From Pyxidicoccus xibeiensis (GTDB lineage Bacteria > Myxococcota > Myxococcia > Myxococcales > Myxococcaceae): 64,000 nucleotides of DNA. Where the stretch lies: positions 1,488,001 to 1,552,000 of the forward strand of contig NZ_JAJVKV010000001.1 in the NCBI RefSeq assembly GCF_024198175.1, in the 5' to 3' direction. The position numbers were made by a program, and so were the translations under genes. Under the pieces are notes generated by a model. That model searched no databases, had not been told where the DNA came from, and saw nothing but the letters and a program-made list of their open reading frames with translations. Every line of letters starts with the position of its first letter. Positions within the stretch are counted from its first letter, which is position 1. Below, piece after piece: positions 50,935-62,300 of the stretch.

Positions 50935-52188
50935 TCAGCCCAGGCTCCGGAGCGCGCGCTGGAACTCCACCGAGTGGAACCGCGCCTCCGGACGCTGGCC
51001 AAGCTGTCGCAGCAGCACGTGGATCCGGAGGACCGACGGGCCGTCCGGGTCGGACTCCATGCCTTCGAGGGACCAGCGGCGGAACCCGTAGCGTCCGCCC
51101 CGGAGGGAGAGCTCGTCCGCGAAGTCCAGGTTGACGTCCCGGAGGAAGAACCACGCATCGCCACTGTGAGGGGCCAGGGTGCGCAGCGGCTCGAGCACGT
51201 CCGTGTCGTAGCGACCGAGGAAGCGGTCCGGCTGCTGGCCCACCGTGATTCGGAACGGGGGCGCACGCTCCCGACTCTCGAACATGCTCAGCCACCCCTT
51301 CGAGTCCTCCAACGTGAAGAGGCCATGGCTGTCGAAGTCATACGGCTCGGGGCAGTAGTCCCCCAGCGGGATGACGTCCTCGCTCGGGTCGGGGAGCACC
51401 GACACCACGTTCCACAGCTGCATCGTCTCGGAGAGCAGCGCTGGCAGCACGGGCTCGGCGGGACGCGGCGGCATGACGGAGGGACGGAAGAGCGGGTCCA
51501 CGGCGAGCACGCACCACAGCTCCGGCCACTCGCGGGTGGCAATCGCCACCGCCTCCGCGGACAACGTGCCGCCGCGGGCCGTGACGGCCGCTGTCCACAG
51601 CGCCAGCACCGGGTCGTGGGGGAAGTAGCGCGCGAAGACCTCGACCTCCGGAATCGGGGCCTCCACCAGGGCGCGGTCCTCCTCGAAGAGCCGGTTGGCC
51701 CGTCCCCACCGCGCGGCGCGCTCCGCGTCCAGGCGCGAGGGCTCCTCGGAGAACCGTGCGGCCAGAATCCAGTCGAAGTCCCCCGCCCCCTCGCTCAGGT
51801 CCAGCGGCAGGACGACGTCCTTCCACCCGCGCAGCTTCGCGAGCCACCCCATCGCGAGGGTGAGCAGCGCGTCTCCCCTCCGGGACGACGCCTCGACCAG
51901 CGTGCGCCGGGCCTCCTCGTCCCGGTCGAGGAGGCACAGGCACGCCGCCTTGCGCACCGTCAGCTCGCGCGCCGGCAGGCCGGCCCCCGCGCTGTCGATG
52001 AGGGCGAGCACTCGCTCGTACCTCCCGAACGAGAACAGCACATCGAGCGACTCGAGGTCCTTCTCCTCGCGCAGGGCCTCCAGTTCCACCACGGGCCGCA
52101 TCCAGGAGCGGAAGAGGCCGAAGCTCCCCACGAAGAGGGCGCGGCGCCGGGCCTCGCGCAGCCAGATGCGGTTGTCGAACAGTCCCAC
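50935..52188 (-). CDS. Uncharacterised protein encoded with the hybrid sensor kinase
   Basis: 417 residues from a GTG at 52188 with GGGAGGAGG upstream. It has no signal peptide. The first ~200 residues are helical with TPR-like character (ERVLALIDSAGAGLPARELTVRKAACLCLLDRDEEARRTLVEASSRRG). The second half is richer in Asp, Trp and aromatic residues (DVIPLGDYCPEPYDFDSHGLFTLEDSKGWLSMFESRE) and may be a separate alpha/beta domain. I do not recognise it. It follows the sensor kinase after 16 nt on the same strand, so the two are almost certainly one operon and it may act in that signalling path. Convergent with the metallopeptidase gene, with only 4 nt between the stops. Confidence 0.75.
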   Translation of the reverse strand: MGLFDNRIWLREARRRALFVGSFGLFRSWMRPVVELEALREEKDLESLDVLFSFGRYERVLALIDSAGAGLPARELTVRKAACLCLLDRDEEARRTLVEASSRRGDALLTLAMGWLAKLRGWKDVVLPLDLSEGAGDFDWILAARFSEEPSRLDAERAARWGRANRLFEEDRALVEAPIPEVEVFARYFPHDPVLALWTAAVTARGGTLSAEAVAIATREWPELWCVLAVDPLFRPSVMPPRPAEPVLPALLSETMQLWNVVSVLPDPSEDVIPLGDYCPEPYDFDSHGLFTLEDSKGWLSMFESRERAPPFRITVGQQPDRFLGRYDTDVLEPLRTLAPHSGDAWFFLRDVNLDFADELSLRGGRYGFRRWSLEGMESDPDGPSVLRIHVLLRQLGQRPEARFHSVEFQRALRSLG

Positions 52189-52204
52189 TCCGCCTCCTCC
52201 CGGC

Positions 52205-55200
52205 TCACGCCCGCGCCAGCTGCTCCCGCACCAGCGCCCGCAGCACCTCCGACGCCACCGGCTTCTGCACGCACCGCCCGGGAGGCAGCCGCTCCAGGAA
52301 GGCGCGGGCCTCGGGGGTGAAGGCGCCGCCGGTGATGAACACCACGCGCTCCCGCTGGTCCGGGGCCACCTCCGCCAGCCGCTGGAAGAAGGCCTCGCCG
52401 CTCATCTCCGGCATCATCACGTCGCACAGCAGCAGGTCGAACCGCTCTCCCTGCGACAGCCGCGCCAGCGCATCCCTCGCGCTCGACGTGCTCTCCGCCG
52501 CGCACTCCCCGGCCAGCAGCCGCGCCATGCCGCGCGCCACCAGCGGCTCGTCGTCCAGCACCAGCAGCCGGGCCCGCCGCGAGGCCGGCGGCAGCACCTC
52601 CACCGGACGCGGCTTCGGAACCTCCACCGGCGTGCCCGCGGCGGGGAGTATCACGCGGAAGCGCGTGCCCTTCCCCACCTGGCTCTCCACCTGCATCTCT
52701 CCCCCGAGCGAGTGGACGATGCCGTGGCAGATGGACAGCCCCAGCCCCGTGCCCACCCCCACCGGCTTCGTGGTGAAGAACGGGTCGAAGATGCGCTCCA
52801 GGTGCTCCGGCGCAATCCCGCTCCCTGTGTCCGCCACCTCCACCACCGCGCGCCCCCGCGCGTCCGTGTACGTGGACAGGGCAATCTCGTGCTGCTCCGC
52901 CTGCCCGTCGGGAATCGCCTGCGCGGCATTCACCACGAGGTTGAGGAACACCTGCCCCAGCCGCGCGTCGTTGGCCACCACCTTGGGCACGTCCCGGAAG
53001 TCGCGCCGCACGCGCGCCCGGTGGCGCACCTCGTTGTGGCAGATGGCCAGCGCGCTCTCCACCACGTGCCGCACGTCCAGCGGGTGCGTCGTCTCCTCGT
53101 CGCCCCGGCTGAAGGTCTTCAAGTCGCGCACCACGTGGCGGACCCGGCCCGCGCCCTCGCTCGCGTCCATCAGCGCGTCGGCGATGGCGCGCAGCGCCTC
53201 CACCGGCACCTGCGCCACCTCACCGTCGGCCTCCTGCAGCAGCGGCTCCAGCCGCTCCAGCGCGAACTGCTGGTTGCCGATGACGTACGCCAGCGGGTTG
53301 TTGATTTCGTGCGCCACGCCGGCCGCCAGCGTGCCCACGCCGGCCATCCGGTCCGACAGCCGCAGCCGCTCCTCCATGCGCCGCGACTCCGTCACGTCCC
53401 GCGCCACGGACACCGCCGCCATCCGCCCCCCGAAGCGCAGCGACACCCCGCACACCTCCGCCAGCGCCACCGAGCCGTCCCGGCGCAGCACCCTCGACAG
53501 CCGCTCCGGCAGCATCTCGCCCCGCAGCACCGCCGCCAGCCGCTCCTTCAGCACCACCAGCTCGTCCTCGGGCAGGTGGGAGAAGAGGGACCTGCTCTCC
53601 AGCTCCTCGAAGCGCTCGTAGCCCAGCAGCTTCAGCAGCGCGTCGTTGACGTAGACGACCCGGTCGTCCTGGTAGACGGTGATGGCGACGGGCAGCCGGT
53701 CGATGAGCCGCCGCAGGCTGCGCTCGCCCTCGGCGGACGTCTCCAGCGCCTCGCGCAGCTCCGCGTTGGCCGTGGCCAATTCCCGCGTGCGCTCCTCCAC
53801 CCGCGCGCTCAGCTCCTTCTGCCGTGCGCGCAGCCGGCCCACCCGCCAGCGGTACGCCCCCAGCATGCCGCCCGCGACGACCAGGCCCGCCGTGACGAGG
53901 AAGCCCGGGGCCTCGAAGAAGCGCGACGGCCGGCGCAGCAGCACGCCCGTCTCCACCGGCCCCCAGCGCTTGTCCGTGGACTCCGCCTGGACGCGGAAGC
54001 GGTACTCTCCCGGCGGCAGGTTCGTGTAGTACGCCACGCGCCGGTCCTTCGCCTCCACCCAGCCCGTGTCGTAGCCCTCCAGCCAGTAGCGGTAGCGCAC
54101 CTTGTCCGGCGCCACGAAGGTGAGCGCCGCCCAGTGCAGCTCCACGTCCGGCACCTCGGGCGGCAGCCCCTGCTCCAGGTCCACCGGCTCCCCGCGCGAC
54201 AGCACCCGCGTGACGTGCAGCGGCGGCGGCGCGCGCGGCCGGGGCTCGGCGGCCGCGGGCACCCGCACCACGCCCGAGATGGTGGCGAACCACAGCTCCC
54301 CCGCACGGGTGCGGACGAGGGAGCCATTGGAGAAGATGTTGCACTCCACGCTGCGCATCCCCTCCGAGCGCCCATACGTCACCGCGCTGACGCGCGTGGC
54401 CCTGCCGGCGAAGAACTCCGTCAGCTCCTTCTTGGCCACCCGGAAGATGCCCCGGTTGGTGCCGACCCACAGGTAGCCCCGCCCGTCGTCCACCACGGAG
54501 AGGAGGTTGTTGACGGGCAGCCCGTCGCGCTTGCGCGCCACGGCCACGCCCCGGCCGTCCAGGCGCGCCAGCCCGTCGTCCGTCGCCGCCCAGACGATGG
54601 ACGGGTCCTGCGCATCCAGGAAGATGCCGTTCACGTCCCGGCCCGCCAGCGCCTTCTCCGGCCCGTCCCGGCGCACGCCCGTGTCGGTCAGCAGGTCCAG
54701 CCCCGCCGAGGTGGCCAGCCACAGCCCTCCGCCCGGCGCCTCGCGCAGGTTGCTGACGTTGTTGCGCGACAGCCCGTCCGCCACGGTGAAGACGCGCCAC
54801 TGGCCGTCCTTGCGCCGCGCCAGCCCCGACCAGGTGGCGCCCCACAGGCTGCCCTCCCGGTCTTCATAGAGCGCGTAGGCCTTGCCGCTCGGCGGCCCCT
54901 CTTTCTCGGGCAGCACCTCGAAGCGGCCCTCCCGCAAGCGCGCCAGGCCCAGGCTGGTGGCCAGCCACAGCGTGCCTTCCCTGTCCCGGAGGATGTCGTA
55001 GACGCGGCCCGGGGGCAGGCCCTCCGCGGCCCCATACAAGGTCAGGCGGCCGTCCACGTCCCGGCGCGCCAGGCCGCCCGTCGTGCCAATCCACATCGCC
55101 CCGTCCTGGTCCTCGTACATGCCCCAGATGAAGTCGTCGGGGAGCCCCTCGGGCTTGCCCAGCACCTCCACCTCGGGCCGGCGGAGCTGGTGGAGGCTGG

Positions 55201-56137
55201 CGGAGAAGGTGCCCACCCAGAGGCTGCCCTCGGTGTCCTCCAGGAAGGTCACCACGCCTGCGTTGAGGGGCACGTCCTGCGCCCGCGTGAAGCGCCCGCG
55301 CTTCAGGCGCCCGAAGCCCGAGGCATCCGTGCCCACCCACAGCCCGCCGTGGCGCGCCACGCGCAGGGCCCGGATGCGCCCGGGTGCCTCGGCGGGGCCC
55401 GGCTCCAGGCTCCCCGTGGACGTGCGCAGCCACAGCCCCTGCTCGCGAGTGCCCACCCACAGCGTGCCGTCGTCATCCGCCGCGAGCGCCGTCACCATTT
55501 TCAGCGACCCCGGCGGGCTGACCCGCTCGGCGCCGGTCACGCTCGCGCGCCACAGCCCCGCCTCCAGGGTGCCCACCCACACGCCCCCCTCCGCCGCCGG
55601 GGCCAGCGCGAGGATGCTCGACGTGCCGAGCGCGGCCACGTACGTCAGCTCGAAGCCCCCGTCCTCCTGGGGCAGGTGGTACGCGAGGCCATGGTCGGTG
55701 GCCACCCACAGGGTGCCGTCCGGCAGGCGCTCCAGGGCGTTGACCCGATCATCCCCCTGCTTCGCGCGGGTGGGGTGGTGGCTGAAGACGCCCCGGGCGT
55801 AGCGCAGCAGGCCGCACCCGGCGGTCCCCACCCACAGCGTGCCATCCGACTCGGCCAGCAGCGACGACACGTCCTCGCACGGCATGGCGGAGGAGTGGTC
55901 CAGCACCGTCCAGGCGCTCCCGTCGAAGCGGGCCAGGCCCTCCTGGGTGCCGACATAGAGGTGGCCGTCGGGAGTCTGGGCCAGCGCCAGCGCCGAGCTC
56001 TGGGGCAGCCCGTCGTCCAGCCCCCATTCGCGGTGGAGCGCGCCCACCACGGGCACGTCGACGTCCTGGGCCCGCGACGCGGGGGCCAGGAACGTCAGGA
56101 GCACTGCGAGCGCCGTGAAGCTGCGCATCGTCACCAT
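52205..56137 (-). CDS. Hybrid sensor histidine kinase with extracytoplasmic beta-propellers
   Basis: About 1310 residues from the ATG at 56137; a TTG at 56158 and an ATG at 56128 are alternatives. A signal peptide is followed by many blades of the form DGTLWVGTxxGLxRxxxGxF, building two seven-bladed propellers (about 20-640) as in BvgS/HTCS-like one-protein systems. Next come a Y_Y_Y domain (about 655-735), a transmembrane helix (about 740-765), a coiled coil, a PAS domain (about 810-920) and HisKA with VAHEINNPLAYV (phospho-His near 941). The HATPase follows with NLVVNAAQAI, DTGSGIAP and GTGLGLSI. A C-terminal receiver has LLVLDDEPL and LLCDVMMPEMSG (phospho-Asp near 1236). All catalytic boxes are intact. 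It would sense an external ligand, perhaps a polysaccharide product (inference). Operon with the 417-residue gene. Confidence 0.9.
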   Translation of the reverse strand: MVTMRSFTALAVLLTFLAPASRAQDVDVPVVGALHREWGLDDGLPQSSALALAQTPDGHLYVGTQEGLARFDGSAWTVLDHSSAMPCEDVSSLLAESDGTLWVGTAGCGLLRYARGVFSHHPTRAKQGDDRVNALERLPDGTLWVATDHGLAYHLPQEDGGFELTYVAALGTSSILALAPAAEGGVWVGTLEAGLWRASVTGAERVSPPGSLKMVTALAADDDGTLWVGTREQGLWLRTSTGSLEPGPAEAPGRIRALRVARHGGLWVGTDASGFGRLKRGRFTRAQDVPLNAGVVTFLEDTEGSLWVGTFSASLHQLRRPEVEVLGKPEGLPDDFIWGMYEDQDGAMWIGTTGGLARRDVDGRLTLYGAAEGLPPGRVYDILRDREGTLWLATSLGLARLREGRFEVLPEKEGPPSGKAYALYEDREGSLWGATWSGLARRKDGQWRVFTVADGLSRNNVSNLREAPGGGLWLATSAGLDLLTDTGVRRDGPEKALAGRDVNGIFLDAQDPSIVWAATDDGLARLDGRGVAVARKRDGLPVNNLLSVVDDGRGYLWVGTNRGIFRVAKKELTEFFAGRATRVSAVTYGRSEGMRSVECNIFSNGSLVRTRAGELWFATISGVVRVPAAAEPRPRAPPPLHVTRVLSRGEPVDLEQGLPPEVPDVELHWAALTFVAPDKVRYRYWLEGYDTGWVEAKDRRVAYYTNLPPGEYRFRVQAESTDKRWGPVETGVLLRRPSRFFEAPGFLVTAGLVVAGGMLGAYRWRVGRLRARQKELSARVEERTRELATANAELREALETSAEGERSLRRLIDRLPVAITVYQDDRVVYVNDALLKLLGYERFEELESRSLFSHLPEDELVVLKERLAAVLRGEMLPERLSRVLRRDGSVALAEVCGVSLRFGGRMAAVSVARDVTESRRMEERLRLSDRMAGVGTLAAGVAHEINNPLAYVIGNQQFALERLEPLLQEADGEVAQVPVEALRAIADALMDASEGAGRVRHVVRDLKTFSRGDEETTHPLDVRHVVESALAICHNEVRHRARVRRDFRDVPKVVANDARLGQVFLNLVVNAAQAIPDGQAEQHEIALSTYTDARGRAVVEVADTGSGIAPEHLERIFDPFFTTKPVGVGTGLGLSICHGIVHSLGGEMQVESQVGKGTRFRVILPAAGTPVEVPKPRPVEVLPPASRRARLLVLDDEPLVARGMARLLAGECAAESTSSARDALARLSQGERFDLLLCDVMMPEMSGEAFFQRLAEVAPDQRERVVFITGGAFTPEARAFLERLPPGRCVQKPVASEVLRALVREQLARA

Positions 56138-56324
56138 GGAGCTGTGTTGCACGGACAAGAGGAGGAGCCCCCCACGGATGCAGGTGGCGAGCCTACCTCA
56201 TCCGGGGTTTCCATTTCTCTCCCGGTCCGCGCTCTACTCCGGGGCCTGCTCCCCCTGACAGGGAGTCATCCTCCTCCACCCGGACGGTGCGGGGTGCTAA
56301 GAAGGGCGCCCCGCAAGGAGCGTC

Positions 56325-59300
56325 ATGTCCGTCCTCGCCATCGGCAACATCGAGAAGGTCCGTGCGCTCGCGGCCAATGCCCGCGTCCTGCTGGTGGGCG
56401 GGGCGCGCGCGTCCGCGGCCAGCCGCCTCACCGCGTATGACCTGAGCGGCAACAAGGTGCTCTGGAGCACGGAGCTGCCCTCGGCGGTGCTCGCCCTCTC
56501 GCTTGCTGGGGAGCGCTGGGCGGCCGGCTGCGCGGATGGGGCGGTGCGCTTCGGCACGCTCTCCGACGGGCAGGTGAAGTTCCAGCTCCACGGCGTGCAC
56601 CCGGGCGGCTGCACCGCGCTCGCCTCCGGCGCGGACGGGAAGCTCCTCTTCAGCGCGGGCGCGGACGGCACCGTGCGCGCCTGGGACTGGGAGTCCACCC
56701 GCAAGGTGCATGACTGGAAGGCCTCGCCCCAGCCCTTGCGCGCGGTGGCGGTGGACCCGTCCGGCACGTACGCCGCCTGCGGCGGTGATGACGGCGTGGT
56801 GCGCTCCTTCACCGTGGCCACCGGCGCCCGGCGCGACATGACCGGCCACGAGGGCGCGGTGCGCGCGCTCGCCTTCACCCCGCGCGACGGGCGCCTGGTG
56901 TCCGGCGGCGACGACGGCAAGCTGCGCATCTGGTACCTCGTCGGCGCGGTGGAGTTCGAGGTGCGCGGCGACAAGGACTCCGGCCATGCCGGCGCCGTGC
57001 TCGCCCTCCTCTTCCCGCCCACCCCCGCCGCCGAGCCCGGCGGGGACGAGCCCGGTGACCGCGTCTGGTCCGCCGGCAGCGACGGCAAGCTGAAGGCGTG
57101 GCGCCTGGACGAGCGCCGCAAGCCGCGCACGCTGGACTGCGGCAGCAAGCCGGTGAACGCGCTCGCCTTCGTGCCGCCGGCCAACCCGCGCCAGGCGAAG
57201 AGCACGCTGGGCGCCGTCTTCGCGGCCGGCGAGGACCGCCGCACCCACCGCTTCGGCATCGCCCCGGACGGCAAGCCCGCGGACGACCACGTCACCTTCC
57301 AGCACGGCTTCGACCTGCTCACCGAGTCCCTCAAGGCCGGCCGCCCCAAGCGCGAGACGTCCGTGCGCGAGGCCGCCGCGCTGGAGGAGCCCGAGGCGCT
57401 GGACTTCGTCCTCCAGGTGCTCTCCTCGGACAAGGACGCCGAGGTGCGCCGGCTGGCCGCGCAGGAGCTGGCGGCGAAGGGCCGCACCGGCGCCCGTCCG
57501 AAGCTGCGCGAGCGGCTCAACGACGACCACCCCATGGTGCGCCGGGCCGCGCTGGAGGCGCTCGAGAAGCTGGAGACCGAGTCGCCCCTGGCCGCGCCGC
57601 GCGCCGCGCTGGACTCGCGCTTCGCGGACCTCCGGGTGGCGGGGCTGGAGCGCCTGGCGAAGCTGGGCGGCGTGTCCCCGCTGGTGCCGGGCCTCATCGC
57701 CGGGAAGCTCGCGGACTCCGAGGCCGCCGTGGGGCTGGCCGCGCTGGACGCCCTCTCCGAGGTGACGCCGGGCAGCAGCACCGAGCCTCTGCGCACCGCC
57801 TTCGAGCGGGGCCCCGCGCACCTCAAGGTGGAGGTGCTCATCCGCGCCGCCGGAGCGGGCCTGCTGGGCCACGCGCAGCTCCAGCCGCTGGCGGCCCGCG
57901 CGCTGGATGACGCGGACGCGGACGTGCGCCGCGTCGCCTTCACCGTGCGCGTGCTGGAGCGCCGCGCCCTGGCCCACGCCCTGGAGACGCGCGACGAGGA
58001 CTTCGCTCGCGCCACCAAGGACGTGACCCGTCGGCTGGCCCAGCGTGCGCGCCGGGCCCAGGGGGTCGCCGCCAACGTGCCCCTCACCGACGCGGACGTG
58101 CAGGCCGCCCGCGACGCGCTGCCCGCGCAGGGCACCGTCGGTGGCGCGCTCGCCGAGCCGGACCTGGAGCCGCTGCTGGCCGCCATGGCCTGCCGCACGC
58201 CGGACACGGCGGTGCGCGGCGCGCGCGGCCTGGCGCAGCTCGGTGACGGCCGGGCGCTGGGCGCGCTCCTCCAACTGTCCCGCGAGCCGGACGCCGCCAT
58301 CCGCCGGCAGGCCGCCACCTCGCTCCAGGCGCTCCAGGATGCCCGCGCCCGCGAGCGCCTGGTGTGGATGCTGGACGACGCGAACGGGGACGTGCGCTCC
58401 GCCGCGCTGGACGCCGTGGTGGCGCTGGACGCGGACCTGCCCCTGTCCGCCGCCGAGGCCGCCCTGCGCTCCGGCCACGAGGACGTGCGCGTGCGCGGCC
58501 TGGACCGGCTGGTGAAGCTGGGCGTGGCGACGCCGGGCGCGGAGGGGCTGCTCGGCGACGCGCTGGAGGACGAGTCCGCCAAGGTGCGCAGCGAGGCCTT
58601 CCGCACGCTGTGGGCATGGAACGAGAAGGAGCCCCAGAAGGCGCTGGACCGCGCGCTGACCGGGCGCTTCCCGGACATGCGCACCCGCGCGGTGGAGGTG
58701 CTGGCCGAGCGCACCGAGGGCTGGGCGTTGGAGCGGCTGCGCAAGGCGGTGGAGGACCGCAACGCGGGCGTGGCCATCGCCGCGTACCAGGCGTGGAAGA
58801 AGCGCGTCGGCAAGGAGCAGGTCGAGCCGCACCTGGCGGCGCTCGCCTCCAACGAGGCGGCGGTGCGCGAGGTGGGAGCGCAGGGAGCCACCCACACCTC
58901 CGTGACGGAGCCGCTGCGCTCGGCCCTGCTGAAGCGCGTCCTCGACGAGGTGGACGAGGTCGCCATCGCCGCGCTGGACGCGCTGGACGGGCTGGTGAAG
59001 ACCGAGAACGGGCCGCTGCTGGCGGGCCTCGCCGCCGGCTCGCTGGAGGTGCGCGTCCACGCCGCGGAGCTGCTGGCGAGGCGCGGCGCCGAGGACATCA
59101 TCGAGCCGATGCGGGTCCTCATCATCGACAAGGACCTGGAGCGCCAGTACCCCGCCGGCTTCCTCATCCCCCTGCGCATCCGCGCCGCGCGCGCGCTGGC
59201 CACGCTGGGCTCCCGGCGGCTGCTGAGCTTCTTCGCCACCGTGCTGGTGCCGCACGAGCTGGGCGACCTCCAGGAGCAGGGCGCGCGTGGCCTCGCCACC

Positions 59301-62300
59301 GCCAGCCGCCGGGGCGACGAGGGCTACCTGCTGGATGCGCTGAGCCACGCCAACGTGGCGGTGCGCTCGTGGGCCGCGGACGGCCTGTCGCGTCTGGGTG
59401 ACACGCGCGCGCTGCCGGTGCTCACCGGCAACCTGCGCAACGACCACCTGCCCATCCGCCTCGGCACCATCCTCTCCTTCGCGGCCCTGGGCCCGGAGGG
59501 TGACGGCGGCCTGCTGCACGGCCTCGAAGACCGCGCCGCCGAGGTGCAGGAGATGGTGTTCTCCATCGTCCTCGCTCGTGACTTGCGCGCCAACCGCCGG
59601 GGCGAGCCGCCGGACCTGCTCACCAGCGCCCTGTCCAGCGGCCGGCCCGAGGTGCGCTACGCCGCGGCCCGCGCGCTGGAGCTGCGCACGGAGCCGGACG
59701 CCTCGCGCGCCCAGCTGGTGGAGGGCCTGCTGCCGCCGCGCCCGGAGAAGGTCGGCGACATGAAGGACTGGCCCGCCGAGGAGGAGCGCGCGAAGCGCAT
59801 GGTGGGGCTCGCCGAGGCCCTCTCCAGCGACCAGCCCGAGCAGCGCTACGCGGCGGCCCAGGTGCTGCTGCTGCGCAACAAGCCGGTGGACTACTTCCGC
59901 GAGGCCCAGAAGGTGGCCCGCCCGCGCACGCTGGAGGCCCCCTGGAAGCCGGACACGGCGCCCACGGTGTCGCCCGTGCAGCCCACGCCCGCGAAGAGCT
60001 GGCTGCGGCGCCTCTTCTCCGCCGTGAAGCCGGGGGTGCCGGGCGCCTCGCCCGAGGCCGCCGCCAGCGCCGAGAAGCAGCACCTGCGCCGGCTGGCCTT
60101 CGGCGCCTACGTGGGCCTCTTGCGGCAGGTGTCCGCGGGCGACGACGAGGGCCACCGGGTGCGCCGCGACGCGGTGGACCGCGTGGTGAAGCTGACGCAG
60201 GAGGGCTACGCCGGCACGCCCGCCGCCGTGGCCGCCCTGCTGCGCGCCCTGGAGGACCCGCACCAGCTGGTGCGCAAGGCGGCGCTGGCAGGCCTCAAGG
60301 AGCTGTTCCCCGCCGGCAGCGACGAGCCGCTGGCCCTCGCGCTGGCCTCGCTGGCCCCGGACGTGGCGCGGGCCGCGCTGGACGAGCTGGCCGGACGTGG
60401 AGACGTGGCGAAGCCGCGCATCACCGCCGCGCTCAACTCGCCCCTGTCGGACGTGCGCCGCTACGCCTTCGAGCTGCTGGAGAAGCTCAGCCCGCCCGGC
60501 AGCCTGGAGCCGCTGCTGGCCGCGCTGGGCAGCGAGCACGCCGACCTGCGCGTGGGTGTGATTGAGCGGCTGGCCAGCGCCAACGACGCCCGCGTCACCG
60601 AGGCCCTCGGCCGGGCCATGGCCAGCGAGCACGAGGACCTGCGCCTGCGCGCCTCGGAGCTGCTGGCGTGGCGCTCGGATGACCGGGCGGTGGAGGTGCT
60701 GTCCGCCTTCCTGCGCTCGGAGAACGCGGCCGCCGCCAGGCGCGCGGTCGAGGCCCTGGCCCGGCTGGCCACCCCTGCCGCCGTGGCCGCCCTGGCCGCG
60801 CGGCTCCAGGCGGCGCCGGATGCCAACGAGCGGCAGCGGCTGGTGACGGCGCTCGGCAACACCCGCCACGCGGACGCCGTGGACGTGCTGGCGCGCCGGT
60901 GCCTGGAGGACGAGTCCGCCGCCGTGCGCGCGGCGTGTGTCACGGCCGCGATGAACGTGGCCGGCGCGGACGTGAAGAAGCGCGACGCGGCGCTGGCGGT
61001 GCGCTTCCTGCGCCAGGCGGTGAAGAGCCAGGACGTGGCGGTGCGGCAGGCCGCCGTGCGCGAGCTGGAGTACGGCACCGAGGCCGGCCAGTCGGAGACG
61101 CTGGTGGGCCTGTTCACCGACCGCGACGTCACCGTGCGCGCGGAGGCGGTGGCGCGCTACGCGAAGCGCGTCATCGAGCACGGCGCCAGCGTGGAGCCGC
61201 TGGAAGAGGTGCTGCGCGGCGGCGCCCGCGAGCTGATGCTGCCGGCCGCCGAGGGCGTGGCGCACCAGGGCCGCGCCAGCGCGCTGCGGCCCCTGCTGCT
61301 GTACGCGCGCGCCGGTGAGGACGGGCAGCGCGAGCGCGCCCTCTTGGCCCTGGGCACGCTGGGTGACGCGCGCGCCCTGGCCGAGCTGGAGACGGTGGCC
61401 GCCGGTGGCACGCCGGAAGCCCCCACTGAGCCGTCCATGGTGAGCGCGGCGATTGAGGCCCTGGGCCGCCTGGCCGCGAAGCTGCCGGACGGCGAGGACC
61501 GCCGCCGCGTCGAGGAGAAGGTGGAGGCCGCCGCGGTGGAGGGCTCCAACGTGGAGCTGCAGCAGGCCGGTGTGCGCGGCCTGCGCGCCATTGGCGGCGA
61601 GCGCGCCCGCGTGAAGCTGGAGGCGCTGCTGTCGGACACGGACTCCGACGTGCTGGTCCGCATGGCCTCGGCGCAGGAGCTGGCGAAGCTGAAGGACACG
61701 GAGGCCGAGGCCGCCCTCGCCGCCGCGCTGGACGACTCCGAGGAGGAGCTGCGCAGCGAGGCGCGCAAGGCGCTGGACGTGCTCTTCCCCAAGGAGCGCA
61801 CGCGGGTGGAGTTCCACGCCGTCGCCAGCCGCCACGCGGACATCTCCGAGCCGGCCGCCGCCTACCTCTCCGACGAGGGTGACCCGGCGCTGCTGGTGCC
61901 CCGGCTGGCCACGCTGTCCAACGTGGCGCTGCGCCTGCGGCTGCGGCGCGGGCTGGCCCGCCGTGGCGCCATGCCCGTCCCCCAGGTGGTGGCGCTGCTG
62001 GGCCACGACACCCCGGAGGCCCGCGAGGAGGCGGCGTCGCTGCTGGGCACCTGGACGGGCGAGGCCCGCGAGCCGGCTCCCGCGGACGTGGCCGCGCTCT
62101 CCCGCGCGCTGGTGACGGCCGAGCGCCGCTCCGCCACCGAGTGGGCCGCCGCTCCGGCACCCAAGCGCCCCGCGCTGTCGTCGGCCTGGGAGCGGCTGGT
62201 GTGGGCCGGCTCCCGGCTGGGCGCCGCGGGCCTGTCCGACTCCGCGCGCGCCATCCTCCAGGGTGGCGAGGCCGCGGCCCCGGCCCCGGTGCGCCAGGAG

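Noticed and set aside
51695-56440. 1581-codon open frame on the plus strand opposite the sensor kinase
   Set aside because: The minus-strand frame has intact propeller, HisKA, HATPase and receiver motifs; the plus frame is low-complexity.
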